DNA of 64,000 nucleotides from Farysia itapuensis (GCA_023212645.1 JALBYC010000012.1:62001-126000), one strand, 5' to 3'. Counted from the stretch's first letter, positions 20,901-29,728 are shown. The notes: generated by a model not told the origin, from the sequence alone. Translations and numbers: made by a program.

Positions 20901-22060
20901 TTCCATGGTACCACCCAAGCTACAAGGTCCAGTTTCCGGACAACACCAAGTGGCGCCGAGTACCAATCCACATCACGAATATCCGAAGACAAGGTTTCGT
21001 TTCGTTCGCGGACATACTGTGGACGGACGGCACCAAGCTCCAATTCCCCTCATACTACCATCTCGCAGCCAGGGAACACCCCCCACACATCAACATCCAA
21101 TACCCACGGAAAGTTGGCTTGGAGATCTTTGGCCAGGAGCCAACGCAGTCGAACCGGACGCCAGTCACCTGGATCTATAGTCGATGGGATACATACTTCT
21201 CACTCCTCCCTCAGGGCCTTTGCGAGCGACTCGGGGAACTAGCCAGACTCACACCAAGGCCGGAAAGTGAGGACAGAGCGATATGGCCAGTTCTGACGAA
21301 TGAAACAAGAGATGCTCTCGCGCTTCCCTGGAATCACCTTTCCTTAGCTGGGCAAAAGATACCCAAGCTATCACTGCAACACACATACAAATGGACACAC
21401 CAACAACATTCAGAACCAGTCACGCCACTGCTGGCAGATGAAGTACGTCAACAACAAGATAGTGAAGAGCGGACAACACTCTTCTGGAAAAATCTGTGGA
21501 AACGGGTGCACGAAATCGACTACAAGCACGGCAGCGATCTCTGGCTACAAGTGATCTACGGGCGATCGATACTCATCCGAACCGATAATGGCCGTGCCGA
21601 AATTTGCAATTGCGGACAAACAGACTCTACCATCCATGCTATATCGTCTTGTCCACTATTGGAAAACTTCTGGAACTACAGCTTCGACGTCGCACGCGCG
21701 TGGATCCCTACACTGGCTCACTCAGCACAGGCATTGAGGACTCCGATCGAAATTGTTCACGGGTGGCCCAAAATATACTCGAGTTTGACTCAAAAGGAAG
21801 ACCGACTCCGGCTGCAACTCGTCTACATGGTCAGCCTGTATGCCCTGAGTTCGTCAAGAAGACTTCTCAAGAGGAATTTCCACCCGGACGCAGCTCGCGA
21901 CCTCATAGTTCCAGAACTCCTAACGATCAGATTACAAAAGAACTCCAACACGACAAAATTATTCAAAAATTCCCCTTTCATGACCGACAACCCAGCAGCA
22001 ATCAGGACACGAATTGCAGCCAACACAACAAACAGAACAACGACACAGGATAACACTTAG
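17999..22060 (+). CDS. LINE ORF2, AP-endonuclease and reverse transcriptase
   Basis: A 1,353-residue polyprotein. The N-terminal apurinic-type endonuclease shows TTWNCNGIN (residues 7-15), LLQETC, AGDWND and SDHAPVYL (about 237-244). The reverse transcriptase follows: KYRPVSVIDSDLRIID, GFIPGRS, motif A VIDQDQQKAFDKVDRDWL, motif B GVLQGLPSSPLLYLL, and motif C SYADNTVIL. In motif C the usual YADD reads YADN (N693), so one catalytic-site Asp is replaced. A C-terminal CCHC motif CNCGQTDSTIHAISSC lies near residue 1203, as in L1/Tx1-type elements; no RNase H domain was recognised. The frame has no stop or frameshift, which points to a young copy. Confidence 0.93.
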   Translation: MRQLRITTWNCNGINVSHTTKIRDWEVITAGVDIILLQETCYASMRSRHTTFDPELLFQQLAPTEIHQQVHTSYATPFSAILVLNNAVTTVNFRHMASNRIVTCNISFQGTHFSLASVYAPVERQERHQFFQGFPFRRIMQALPTIMAGDWNDAPAQNDFLQGRNQQDHKWGLLEPSLGQNCFFDPLRLLWEEIPVYTRVQHQGDDAIAFASRIDFFLVTSNLLHHCSKVEILQSLSSDHAPVYLQLIFEQSEQDSDDLPTLRWRLPQPMARFMPFSNLASTFLLQTGLEVLNRGRESRVTDAYTKWIERCRRFAANAGYRLRIQLLQAYKTIRRLRKELGQWNLRDADTLMTYLTRRKQLIEAEQLIRLTGHSVIPTQLHHKAQQTAPELTATAATAFFSTLFAARQVPDDINDRRQELLQASPSRIQASTRAALATSFSIDEFRAAILKAKKNRSSPGVNGLPHVFWSHNPDAVAPVLQALAKSFRSGRAFPHLHPLAAGTLLYKGSGDKADPAKYRPVSVIDSDLRIIDTVLQRRLIQAVTEVTPPSQTGFIPGRSIFLSALSLKVIIAMTELGLLPQAHLLVIDQDQQKAFDKVDRDWLWAVLIHKGFPLSIIRYFQAVYAHPHVAFGIGSTYTEPIPVERGVLQGLPSSPLLYLLAYQPFLDAVLQDGIGLHLPQVQDCISSFSYADNTVILASTTEQLDKFIRRRRQFDDCTGASLNPSTTYRLLTAPDPLEERDPNPTRAWMESLALHDIHVSDANEWKFLGFHFHRHDQFPEASADSLMLKIRQRFLTTHHGRNNMLHRVHIINEQVFSLLWHPLTVELPPPTFFQPITNLTRGWLFGATARPWLPYSLLTTPKTEGGYGLQDPWTMCMSKNAVHLCAILLDNTTLATLLTRLLQGYVLRMCRAPITILLSQHGDHWRELKNSPSHHCPNSIVRIFQDLQLTVPEDIDWHALTLLEVAALPWYHPSYKVQFPDNTKWRRVPIHITNIRRQGFVSFADILWTDGTKLQFPSYYHLAAREHPPHINIQYPRKVGLEIFGQEPTQSNRTPVTWIYSRWDTYFSLLPQGLCERLGELARLTPRPESEDRAIWPVLTNETRDALALPWNHLSLAGQKIPKLSLQHTYKWTHQQHSEPVTPLLADEVRQQQDSEERTTLFWKNLWKRVHEIDYKHGSDLWLQVIYGRSILIRTDNGRAEICNCGQTDSTIHAISSCPLLENFWNYSFDVARAWIPTLAHSAQALRTPIEIVHGWPKIYSSLTQKEDRLRLQLVYMVSLYALSSSRRLLKRNFHPDAARDLIVPELLTIRLQKNSNTTKLFKNSPFMTDNPAAIRTRIAANTTNRTTTQDNT

Positions 22061-22155
22061 GCGTTGCTGGCGGCCTGTAGCTATATAGAGCGCACACCGT
22101 CAATAACGTCCCACTTAGGTTTAGAACACACAATCTGTTAATTGAAATCAATATA

Positions 22156-22161
22156 CCGGGA
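22156..22161. repeat. Target-site repeat CCGGGA, copy 2
   Basis: Junction between the 3' end of the full-length LINE and the 5' end of the deleted copy. It is identical to the repeats at 15939 and 23217. Confidence 0.85.
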
Positions 22162-23216
22162 AAAGAAGATATCTGGATGGTGCCAAGGCGAATCAGTATC
22201 ATACCGGCACCACGGTGACGGTTAGGCTGAGACGCACATTGCCCATTATGGTCTTCTTGACCGTTGATCAGGAGGGGAGCTCAGAAATCACGCCGAAGAC
22301 CCACTAGCTGGGCTTCGCACATGGTCTTGTCCATAGACGAGAGGTTGCCTCGATGACGAGGAGGGCTACGAGCCAACGACAACAAGGATGACCACTGCGA
22401 CACCGATGGCTACAAGCTGTCGGAAAGCTAGAAGCAGAACGGTTAGTAGATACTTCAGCAAATCGCTATCAAGACCTTTTGGGTGAGTACGGCAGAACTG
22501 ACCTTGGCACGATGACCGAGCTCCCTTCGAGGCGCGGAGCAACGGAGCCAGCATCGCCTATACGCCGGCGAGCACGGGTAAGACGCCACAAGCCCTCACA
22601 CGACGGGCGTCTACGAGACCAGGCCAGGGACAAGAATCTGGGACGGTGCTGGGATACTGGTAGGTAGGTCCGCTTGAGGGGAAATCCCGACCATTCCTGC
22701 CCAGAGACCCCCAAGATACCCTTCGCGCTCGGATCGCGTGGCCGAAGGAAACGACCTGCGCCGGTCCGACCCAAGTCAAGCCCACGAAGGGCGCGCCACC
22801 CCACACACAAAGGAAGGCCAAGTGAAATCGCCACAGACTATCGGCCCAGAGGCACCTGCCATGTCAACTCTACACCAACGCGCCAGCGCGACATTGCAAC
22901 ACTGCAAGCCCTGGAACCAAGCAGTCTCTTAACCGCACGCAGCCAGCACGGTGGACTCCAGGCCCTTGCACCCAACTCTCCTCAGATAGGGAAAGCCCCG
23001 ACTCTCAAAATGGTGGCGAAATTATTCCAAATTTCCCTGTCATGACATGTACCTCCGCAGCAATTAGGACACAATTGCAGCCATCACGACAAACAGGACA
23101 ACGACACAGGATAACACCTAGGCGTTGCTGGTGGCCTGTAGCTATATAGAGCGCACACCGTCAATAACGTCCCACTTAGGTTTAGAACACACAATCTGTT
23201 AATTGAAATCATTACA
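22162..23216 (+). mobile_element. Internally deleted LINE copy, tandem to the first
   Basis: A 1,055-bp derivative that keeps both element ends. Its first ~510 bp match the 5' region of the full-length copy almost base for base. It continues into the start of ORF1 with more divergence, then jumps near 23010-23020 to the last ~200 bp of the element (end of ORF2 plus 3' end). About 5.2 kb of the interior is missing, including the endonuclease and RT, so it cannot move by itself. It is flanked by CCGGGA on both sides and ends ATCATTACA. Confidence 0.9.
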
Positions 23217-23222
23217 CCGGGA
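23217..23222. repeat. Target-site repeat CCGGGA, copy 3
   Basis: Right border of the insertion array. What follows (AGAGAGATG...) should be the original upstream flank of the tRNA-Lys gene before the insertions. Confidence 0.8.
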
Positions 23223-24092
23223 AGAGAGATGTTTTTCTTGTAATTTGGACTAACGGCGTGATATATATACAGCAGACACAGACGCACCAGCTGTCAACAA
23301 AACAAACGCCTTGCCCATGCTCTAGCAGTCTACAGGTCCAACGATCACAGATGGAGTACACGAATAGGAGCGCAGCTGCCATTGCAGTCGCATCTGGCCT
23401 GACACAGAGAGAGCATACCCGGCATAGAATCTGTCCGTCGGCATGTCACGTAGTCAAGGACTGCTCTGAGAAACAAGGGAAGAAACAAGCTTCGACTAGT
23501 CCTGCCCATATCCGCTTGCTCGCGGCTCAGGTTCGCGCAGGTCGTTGAAGCGCCCGTTCAGCTTAATATGCTTCATGAAGATTCCCGCACTTTCTCGTCT
23601 CTGTGGAAAGTTTAAGGTTCGCGGCACCTCCAATTTCGGCAAAACAGGCGAGAGAATGTCGGCCTAAGTTCCCATTGTCCCCCCTCCCATTGTGCCAATT
23701 GACCTGCGCATGCGTGTGTCTCGAACTACATTTAATAGCTCCTTTGCTAATGCACTCTCTTCTTCTCCTCCAAGTCATGAGTTTCCCTCCCGCTCGCTTT
23801 CCCAGTCTCAGTCCACTGGCTACGCGCACGACATACACATGTCACACCCCTTTGTACTTCCCAGCAGGCAACCTCTGGCGAGCGTCAGCTCAACCTGCAA
23901 GCCTACACCAACGCACACACTTGACTTCAAACGGTAATCATGCAGATATGTCATCTAGCGAAGACCACCACCGTTCATTATCCTTTAATGGCACCAGATC
24001 GGGAGTTACTTGGCCCTGATATCACGGACGTGTCTGAGATTGATGCTGCTCTCCGGGTTGGACTCCATGGCAATGGTACGACTACAACTTGA
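23223..24092. other. Former tRNA 5' flank and unassigned sequence
   Basis: A stretch of 870 bp without a recognisable gene. It contains an AT-rich tract (tatatata near 23262-23270), expected upstream of the tRNA. A possible first exon starts at the ATG at 23940 (MQICHLAKTTTVHYPLMAPD...), open for about 45 codons, but it has no family resemblance that I recognise and its downstream part is disrupted. Confidence 0.45.
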
Positions 24093-24236
24093 CCTAAGGT
24101 TCACCGCTTTGACCAAAGTAAGCACTACATGGACGAAGGCGGGCACCTAGAACGAATCACATACTGACAGTGCACCGCCCGTCTCTGTCAGTACTGCCAG
24201 AGCCCTGGACATCCTCACAGGTGCTGCTCTGTGTAC
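24093..24236 (+). pseudogene. Remnant of LINE ORF1 zinc-knuckle region
   Basis: 24171-24230 reads CTARLCQYCQSPGHPHRCCS, clearly the same CCHC knuckle as the intact ORF1 (CTARLCSYCQSPGHPRRNC). The preceding bases contain a decayed HRFD-like piece with stops. It is an old, degenerate copy in the plus orientation. Confidence 0.65.
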
Positions 24237-24243
24237 TGATCGG

Positions 24244-25204
24244 ATGAACCACGATAACTTGCTGCGGTCTGAGCCGAATACACCAACATGGCTGAAGGCA
24301 AGAATACTGAAGTTCGGCGCCCCTAGGGCGGCTGCGCCGCTCATGCAATTCTACGCACTTCTTTCTCAGCAGATGTTCAGTCAGACACGTCGATGCAGCC
24401 ACGTTCATGACAGTCCGCTTCGAACAGGTTATGAGACTTATTTGTCTCTAAGGCCACAAAAACCAGGTTCTCGCACACCGGCGATACTGTCTGCTTTGGA
24501 GCTCCTGGAACAGCATTGTCCCTTTCGAACATGGTGAGTAGCGACTACCAACCAGGTAGAGACGTCCTGGGCGGAAGAGCACTGGAAGGCTCGGAAATTA
24601 TTCCAGATGCACCTCCGGGATCAGGGTGTCCCCCGGGCCATTGAGTGCTTGCGCAGAGATGGCTCGGAAGACTCGCCTGACCCAGGGCCATCACATACCA
24701 CTCCTCCGGGTACCCCCAACGACTCGGCCACCGGTGACAGCAAGTCAAAGACAGACGACATTGACGAGAGAGACGGTCTCCGATCCGCCCGCTTCGCGTC
24801 GTGTCTGCACCCGTTGCGCGTCCTCAAGCCAACGTCAAGTGCAAGACAGTCCTGAAGAGAACGCCAGCCTCCAGCGGCGCTATGTTCAGGACCTAAGAGC
24901 CAAATTTCCTCCAGATTGTAAGTGGCGTTGAAACACTTTTTATTGACGCGTACTGACGTGTGTTGCTCCTTTTCTTGCATGCTCAGTCGCTGAGCTCCTC
25001 CGAGCCTGTTCCGGGCACGTGGGAGCAAACAGTGCTCTCTCGGGGTTGAAGAAACTTCGAGCCCTCATCGAATTGCTAGAATTGGCCGCCGAAGCTTCCG
25101 AGGAGCTATGGGAGGGAACGCTTGATTCTGATTTGAGCACCTGGATACACGTGGGACGAGTAGACACAGATAGGGCTTTCGGCAGGCTGGAACACACAGC
25201 ATGA
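24244..25204 (+). pseudogene. Unidentified coding remnant with an apparent intron
   Basis: Two open stretches look like exons. The clearest pair is an open frame ending at 24917 (...RRYVQDLRAKFPPD) and a second exon 24987-25204. A 69-nt intron separates them (GTAAGT at 24918, CTGAC branch point at 24953-24957, CAG at 24986), matching the other introns in this window. Joined, the end reads FAELLRACSGHVGAN...GRLEHTA. A further open frame lies at 24244-24537. I do not recognise the protein. LINE fragments on both sides suggest a disrupted host gene; it may not be expressed. Confidence 0.35.
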
Positions 25205-25395
25205 TCGTTTTCAAAGAGCTGAACGAGGCTGTGGACGCTACTCGCGGACTGCATCATGTTTTCGAGATAGCATCATCTCTACCAGGATGGATCAGCTGGC
25301 AGGGGCAGGATTACAAGATGCTGTACCTGCACCGCTTCGACCACTGCGGCCATTGCAAGACTCGCGTCAGGTACCACGACTGTCACGCCTTCCAG
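25203..25395 (+). pseudogene. LINE ORF1 fragment, left part
   Basis: Encodes ATRGLHHVFEIASSLPGWIS and the HRFDHCGHCKTRVRYHD region, nearly identical to ORF1 of the full-length element (about 17390-17574). It breaks off at GCCTTCCAG (25387-25395). The same nine bases open the continuation at 26821, so a 1.4-kb insert divides one ORF1 copy. Confidence 0.85.
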
Positions 25396-26075
25396 CACAA
25401 AGGGCTTAAGTGGCTGGACGAGACAACTGTTGGATGAGGCGTGCAGGTCAGATCAATCGGTGGTTTGGGAATGCCTTCGTTTACTGGCGGATATGATCCG
25501 CCAAGGAACGGCGCCTGGCGCTGACCTTCTGTGCGCATCGCGACTGATCGCACTCACCAAACCGGACAAGGGCGTTCGGCCAATAGCCATTGGGGACCTG
25601 ATCTACCGTATCTGCGCGAAAGCAATCCTCACGCAGATGTACAGACCCAACATGTTGCTGCCCTGCCAGCTGGGAGTAAAGAATCCCGGAGGCGTCGAGC
25701 CGGCGCTGTTTCTGCTGGAAGAAGCGGTGTCAGGCGGAAACTCGTCCAACGTCGAGGAAGTTGCTTCATTGGATCTTTCGAATGCCTTTAATGCTATTGA
25801 CAGAAAGACAATGGCCAATACAGTGGCCAAATACGCCCCCAACCTGTTTCGGGCAGCAGCTTGGGCGTACGGCAGTCCGTCGCTGTTGGCCCTCGGCAAC
25901 GGACAAGTACTGGCCTCCTCACAGGGAGTTCGCCAAGGAGACCCCCTTGGACCTTTACTGTTCTCGCTGGCGTTCCGCCCAAGTCTGGAAAAACTACAAG
26001 CGGCTCTTCCCACATCAACTATTGTTTCATATCTCGACGATGTACATATTCTCGTTCGCGGCGAAAGAAACGTCA
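25396..26075 (+). pseudogene. Reverse transcriptase fragment of a second element
   Basis: An open frame with RT motifs different from the tRNA-targeting LINE: ALTKPDKGVRPIAIGDLIYR, motif A SLDLSNAFNAIDR, motif B SSQGVRQGDPLGPLLFSLAF and motif C SYLDDVHIL with both Asp present. It has no proper start and is cut at about 26075, where sequence of opposite orientation begins. It is a truncated non-LTR-type RT. The clade is not resolved by eye. Confidence 0.8.
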
Positions 26076-26740
26076 TGACCAAGGTTTCTTCGGTGTTGGC
26101 GAACTCGCCTGTCCAGCTGAATGCAGCAAAGTGCCGGACAAACGAGTCCACCACCTCCTGCTGACGTTTGTCGCCGCTGAACATGCTGGGCTCTTTGAAT
26201 TTCAGTCGAGACGCGGTCGATCTGGCACCGCTTTCTCGAATCAGCTCCTTTAGTAGTTGGATATTGCCATCCTTCTCCGTTATGATCATCTCGGCGGCAT
26301 GCAGCTCGTCCGATAAATCTTGGCACATCTTCTGTAGTGTTTCGATCCGTTCGGCGTCTGCCGTGGTGCCCGATCTTTCCTCCTTCTTGAAGGACTTAAG
26401 GAGTTTCAGGATATTGTCTCGCACGTTGGTGCGATCCAGGAACTCGTTCCCCTCCTTGTTGATGGTGCATTCTCGAAGGAGGTTGTCGACGATCAACTCT
26501 AGATCGACTACGGGCGACATGTTGGGGCGTTGCTGAATTTGTAGGGTTTTCTCTGGCTGGTGTCTGTGGGGATCTAGCAAACTGTCACGGTCGAGGTGGC
26601 GCGAGACAGGAGACAGAGAGAAAAGGGCAGCAACGTATGTGGATTGCTAGATGAGGAAAGGAAACTAGCGGCTACATGCGTGCTCTAAACAAAAGGGAAC
26701 AGCGGTCTCGGGACTTGGGACTCGGAGGCCGCTGTGGTCC
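26076..26740 (-). mobile_element. LTR-retrotransposon gag fragment with 5' leader
   Basis: On the minus strand an ATG at 26520 opens MSPVVDLELIVDNLLRECT, followed by a coiled-coil-like stretch (LQKMCQDLSDELHAAEMI) and LKFKEPSMFSGDKRQQEVVD...FVRHFAAFSWTGEF, typical of Ty3/Gypsy-type Gag N-termini. The frame is lost at about 26076, where antisense of the RT fragment begins. The bases upstream of the ATG (26521-26740) may be the leader, but no long terminal repeat pair could be shown. Confidence 0.65.
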
Positions 26741-26754
26741 GAGCTCGCTGTGAC

Positions 26755-26820
26755 AATCCGTCGCTTTTGGTCCTCAGCAGTGGACATCTACTGGCCTCTT
26801 CACAGGGAGTTCGCCTAGAA
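26755..26820 (+). pseudogene. Short second copy of RT fragment
   Basis: Reads SLLVLSSGHLLASSQGVR, a diverged duplicate of SLLALGNGQVLASSQGVR found at 25876-25936. It joins directly to the ORF1 continuation at 26821. Confidence 0.6.
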
Positions 26821-26937
26821 GCCTTCCAGGAGTGCATGGCACGACTGTGCAGTTACTGCCAGAGTCCGGGGCATCCTCGCAGGAACTGTCCGATCGCCAA
26901 GGCTGACGAAGCACAGCACCTGGAAGAGGATCGATGA
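26821..26937 (+). pseudogene. LINE ORF1 fragment, right part
   Basis: Starts with GCCTTCCAG, as 25387-25395 ends, and encodes the CCHC knuckle CSYCQSPGHPRRNC followed by PIAKADEAQHL and a stop. It is the continuation of the ORF1 fragment at 25203-25395. Confidence 0.8.
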
Positions 26938-27325
26938 CTTTGGACCCGCGATTGTTTACAACAACCCCGAACCTGCAGATTTTGACTGCAAAAGCAGTAC
27001 CCGAGACAGGGTGCACACTGTCAATATCAACATATGTGTATGCAGAACACATAATAAGAGTTATATTAGGTCACGCACCGTCGATAAAGTCTTATGTGTG
27101 TATAGACTTATAGAGCACATAGTCGTTTATCCGAAGTCGTTAAGAGATATCCCTGATCACCTTTGTGGCGACTCGTGTCATACCTGCTTCGTCGTACTCA
27201 TATGCTCAGCTTTGCAAGCCGCTCATCATTTTAGATCTGATCACTTTCACACTGAGACTGAAAGGGGCAAGTTTGTCGCAGTGACAATAGCACGGCACTC
27301 TGTTACACATGGCAGAACATCATGG
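26938..27325. other. Intergenic, edge of transposon island and BPL1 3' flank
   Basis: This 388-bp stretch has no recognisable gene. It should hold the BPL1 transcript end. A weak resemblance (GCACCGTCGATAA near 27075) to the LINE 3' region may mark another remnant. Confidence 0.4.
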
Positions 27326-29728
27326 TTAGACTTTGCGTTTGACTAAGTTCTGCAGCATGTCGAAAGAGTTGCCGTCAGGTTGAAGCTGGATGATACCATT
27401 GACTTCGGAATTTTTGGTGTCGCCCCAGGCAGTCTGGTCGGCTGTACGGATGGTGGATGTGAGCGGAACGGCTTGGAGCAGTCCGTGATCAGACGAGATT
27501 CCGACGATGCGCACTCTTTCCTCAGCGCTGTGACTGCCACTGCGAAGAGCGTCCGATGTGAGAGTAGTTTCTTGGTCGCCATGCAGCCAGATCTGTCTGT
27601 ACCGCTCGACAAAAGGTGCAAAGTTGCCTTCATGCTGCATAAATGTTTCCCAGATCGAGTCGTAGGTTGACAGAATTGCACCCGCCAGCTCTTCTTGAGA
27701 CACGATGGGTAGATCGGTCCCTTTCTGCTGGTTGTGGATCTGCACCAGGTCGGAAACCGACGTCGTAGGCCGAGCGTTGAGACAGTTCACACCACATCCC
27801 GAGATGAGCACAAATTCTTGCCCACCGCTGAATTGAGAATTGACAAGAATGCCGCCAAGCTTGGCGTATCGCTTGCCATCGAGCTCAAATGTGGCGGTTT
27901 TGGCTCGTTCGTGCTCATCGTGAGCTGGAATTTCGGCATATATGTCATTCGGCCATTTGAGGCGCACTTTTTCTCCCACCTCTCGACCTTCTGGACCCAG
28001 TGCAAGACGCACACCTTCAACTACGGCGAGTCCCGATAAATACTGCAAAAACACGGTTTTGGCGGCCATGCGCACGGGTACGCGGAAGACTGTCGAAAAC
28101 TGCAAGCATCCTTTGGGCGAGATCCATCGATTGGCACCACGACCACGGCCGCTCATCTGCTGGGTAGCAAAGAAGGTCGTTCCGACGGGCAATGCCGAGA
28201 GCAGACGATAATTCTTGTCCAGCATGGTCTGTGTACTTGTCACCATCTGCGTGTACAGCATAGGCGTGCCAAATTCCAAAGGCTGTGTTGGAGTATGACT
28301 TAACAGTGACGAACTGAAAGGGTCAAAAGGAGCGTTCCATGTGGACCAGTGGCCGACTTCGCTTTCACGCTTGGTGTTGACCGCACGGTAATGCGAAAGA
28401 TGCTTGAAGTAATCGGCCACTTTCCAGTATGGAAACAGGGACGAATGCAGATCCGTCGTGTCTTGAGGGCAGACGAAAAGATATTTGGGCACACTATCGA
28501 GACTCACTTCGAATGCTGTGTCCTCAGAGTCTTGATCTGTCGGAACAACCGGTCTGGAGTACGGGCCGTAATCGGAACTTTGGCAAAGATCGAAGGCTTG
28601 CTTGATCGCATCGGGCTGTGCTTGCAGAAAGTGAAGCGGATCATTAGAATCGACGATGCTTCCTATAATTGCAGTCTTCAAGGATGGGTATTGTTCAATC
28701 GCCTTGAAGTGGTTTGCTGATTGTGCACCGGCGGTGACTTGTTGCACGACCTGCGCAAGGTTGTGGTGACCGGCAGCAAAGATAGGCAGCAACTTGGGTT
28801 CCCTCTCTGTCGACGAAGGTGCAGCATCAGCAGCCCAAGCTGGCAATTCAGCACGCAAGCCTAGACGTTGTTGGAACAAGTGCGATAACCATCTGAGACG
28901 ACGTCGTTCGTGTTCAAGCAGCTCGGCCTGCATCGTCGCTTGGTCGGCACGGCTTTGAGGGTCATTTTCAGCGTGCACGACAGGTGTGGAAGTCGGCAGG
29001 AGGGGAAACTCGGGATGAGTGCCAAACAGCAGGGCTTTGCCATTGCCGACAGAGGCGAGGACGACGGCCGCCTCGCCAGCATAGTTGGTCCGCTGTCGCT
29101 TACCGCTGAGATCCATATCGCGCATCAATTCTTCCGGCTGCGCTTCGCAGTAGGTGGCCAGCACCTCGACGCCCCGATCGGCGTGTTTCTTCGCAGCCAT
29201 AAATGCGCCGCCACCATTGTAGTGACATCTCCAGCGCCCGTCTGCGTCGCTGCGCTCGATGTCGATGATGCGTGCTCCTTTGTCGGATTCGTATACGAAG
29301 CCCGGATATACAGTTCCTTGACAGGTACCGGGATAAAATTGCAAAAAGGGACGTGGACCATCCACTTCCATTGATGTGCCTTTCTCGAAAGTGCAATGGC
29401 TCGAAGCATAATAAGCGCCAGCGCATATGCCCAGATAGCTACCGCCCTGTTTAACAAAGTCCCGGATATTCGCACAAGCCTGACGACCCGTCGAGGTCTC
29501 TGCATCAGAATGATGATGAGTCTTTGAAAGTTCGGAAACGTATGGCAAATCTCGACCACCAGGCATGACGACCAGACTCGTGCCCTTCTGCCATGGATCG
29601 AGAGCCAGTGCTTTGGCGTCTACGATTTTGACGTCATACGAGCTGAGAAGAAGGCGAAGACTTTTGAGCGTGTGATGGAGCGCCGAGGTCGATACGCCTG
29701 GACCCGAGTACACCAGTACGTCCGACAT
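27326..29728 (-). CDS. BPL1: Biotin--protein ligase
   Basis: Activates biotin with ATP and attaches it to a lysine of carboxylases (acetyl-CoA carboxylase, pyruvate carboxylase). It has 800 residues from the ATG at 29728 (MSDVLVYSGPGVS). The N-terminal glutamine-amidotransferase-like domain of eukaryotic ligases shows MPGGRDLPYVSEL and YLGICAGAYYAS. The catalytic domain shows QMSGRGRGANRWISPKGCL (biotinyl-AMP binding loop), LSGLAVVEGVRLAL, LKWPNDIYAE, KLGGILVNSQ and GCGVNCLNARPT. A short C-terminal domain follows. The frame remains open for 62 codons above the ATG with an Arg-rich composition, but starts only at TTG. It is divergent from GET3 with a 258-bp spacer. Confidence 0.95.
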   Translation of the reverse strand: MSDVLVYSGPGVSTSALHHTLKSLRLLLSSYDVKIVDAKALALDPWQKGTSLVVMPGGRDLPYVSELSKTHHHSDAETSTGRQACANIRDFVKQGGSYLGICAGAYYASSHCTFEKGTSMEVDGPRPFLQFYPGTCQGTVYPGFVYESDKGARIIDIERSDADGRWRCHYNGGGAFMAAKKHADRGVEVLATYCEAQPEELMRDMDLSGKRQRTNYAGEAAVVLASVGNGKALLFGTHPEFPLLPTSTPVVHAENDPQSRADQATMQAELLEHERRRLRWLSHLFQQRLGLRAELPAWAADAAPSSTEREPKLLPIFAAGHHNLAQVVQQVTAGAQSANHFKAIEQYPSLKTAIIGSIVDSNDPLHFLQAQPDAIKQAFDLCQSSDYGPYSRPVVPTDQDSEDTAFEVSLDSVPKYLFVCPQDTTDLHSSLFPYWKVADYFKHLSHYRAVNTKRESEVGHWSTWNAPFDPFSSSLLSHTPTQPLEFGTPMLYTQMVTSTQTMLDKNYRLLSALPVGTTFFATQQMSGRGRGANRWISPKGCLQFSTVFRVPVRMAAKTVFLQYLSGLAVVEGVRLALGPEGREVGEKVRLKWPNDIYAEIPAHDEHERAKTATFELDGKRYAKLGGILVNSQFSGGQEFVLISGCGVNCLNARPTTSVSDLVQIHNQQKGTDLPIVSQEELAGAILSTYDSIWETFMQHEGNFAPFVERYRQIWLHGDQETTLTSDALRSGSHSAEERVRIVGISSDHGLLQAVPLTSTIRTADQTAWGDTKNSEVNGIIQLQPDGNSFDMLQNLVKRKV

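Larger units (their letters stand above)
15945..22155 (+). mobile_element. Full-length non-LTR retrotransposon (LINE) inserted at tRNA-Lys
   Basis: The 6,211-bp element has a 5' untranslated region of about 0.5 kb, ORF1 with zinc knuckles, ORF2 with endonuclease and reverse transcriptase, and a short 3' end without a poly(A) tail (ends in AATCAATATA). Boundaries are fixed because the 5' end (AAAGAAGATATCTGGATGG) recurs right after the element at 22162, and the 3' end recurs at 23216. Both are bordered by CCGGGA. It lies head-to-head with the tRNA. The CCHC motif near the ORF2 C-terminus and the AP-endonuclease suit the L1/Tx1-like or related fungal clades; the exact clade needs an RT phylogeny. 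Confidence 0.92.

Noticed and set aside
23603..24019. 138-codon open frame upstream of the tRNA flank
   Set aside because: GTG-initiated, low-complexity, no family resemblance, and overlaps sequence that looks like promoter and repeat edges.
25603..26580. 325-codon minus-strand open frame that looks like one long protein
   Set aside because: Only the first ~150 residues are gag-like; the rest is antisense of the RT fragment, so it is a chimera across a transposon junction and not a gene.
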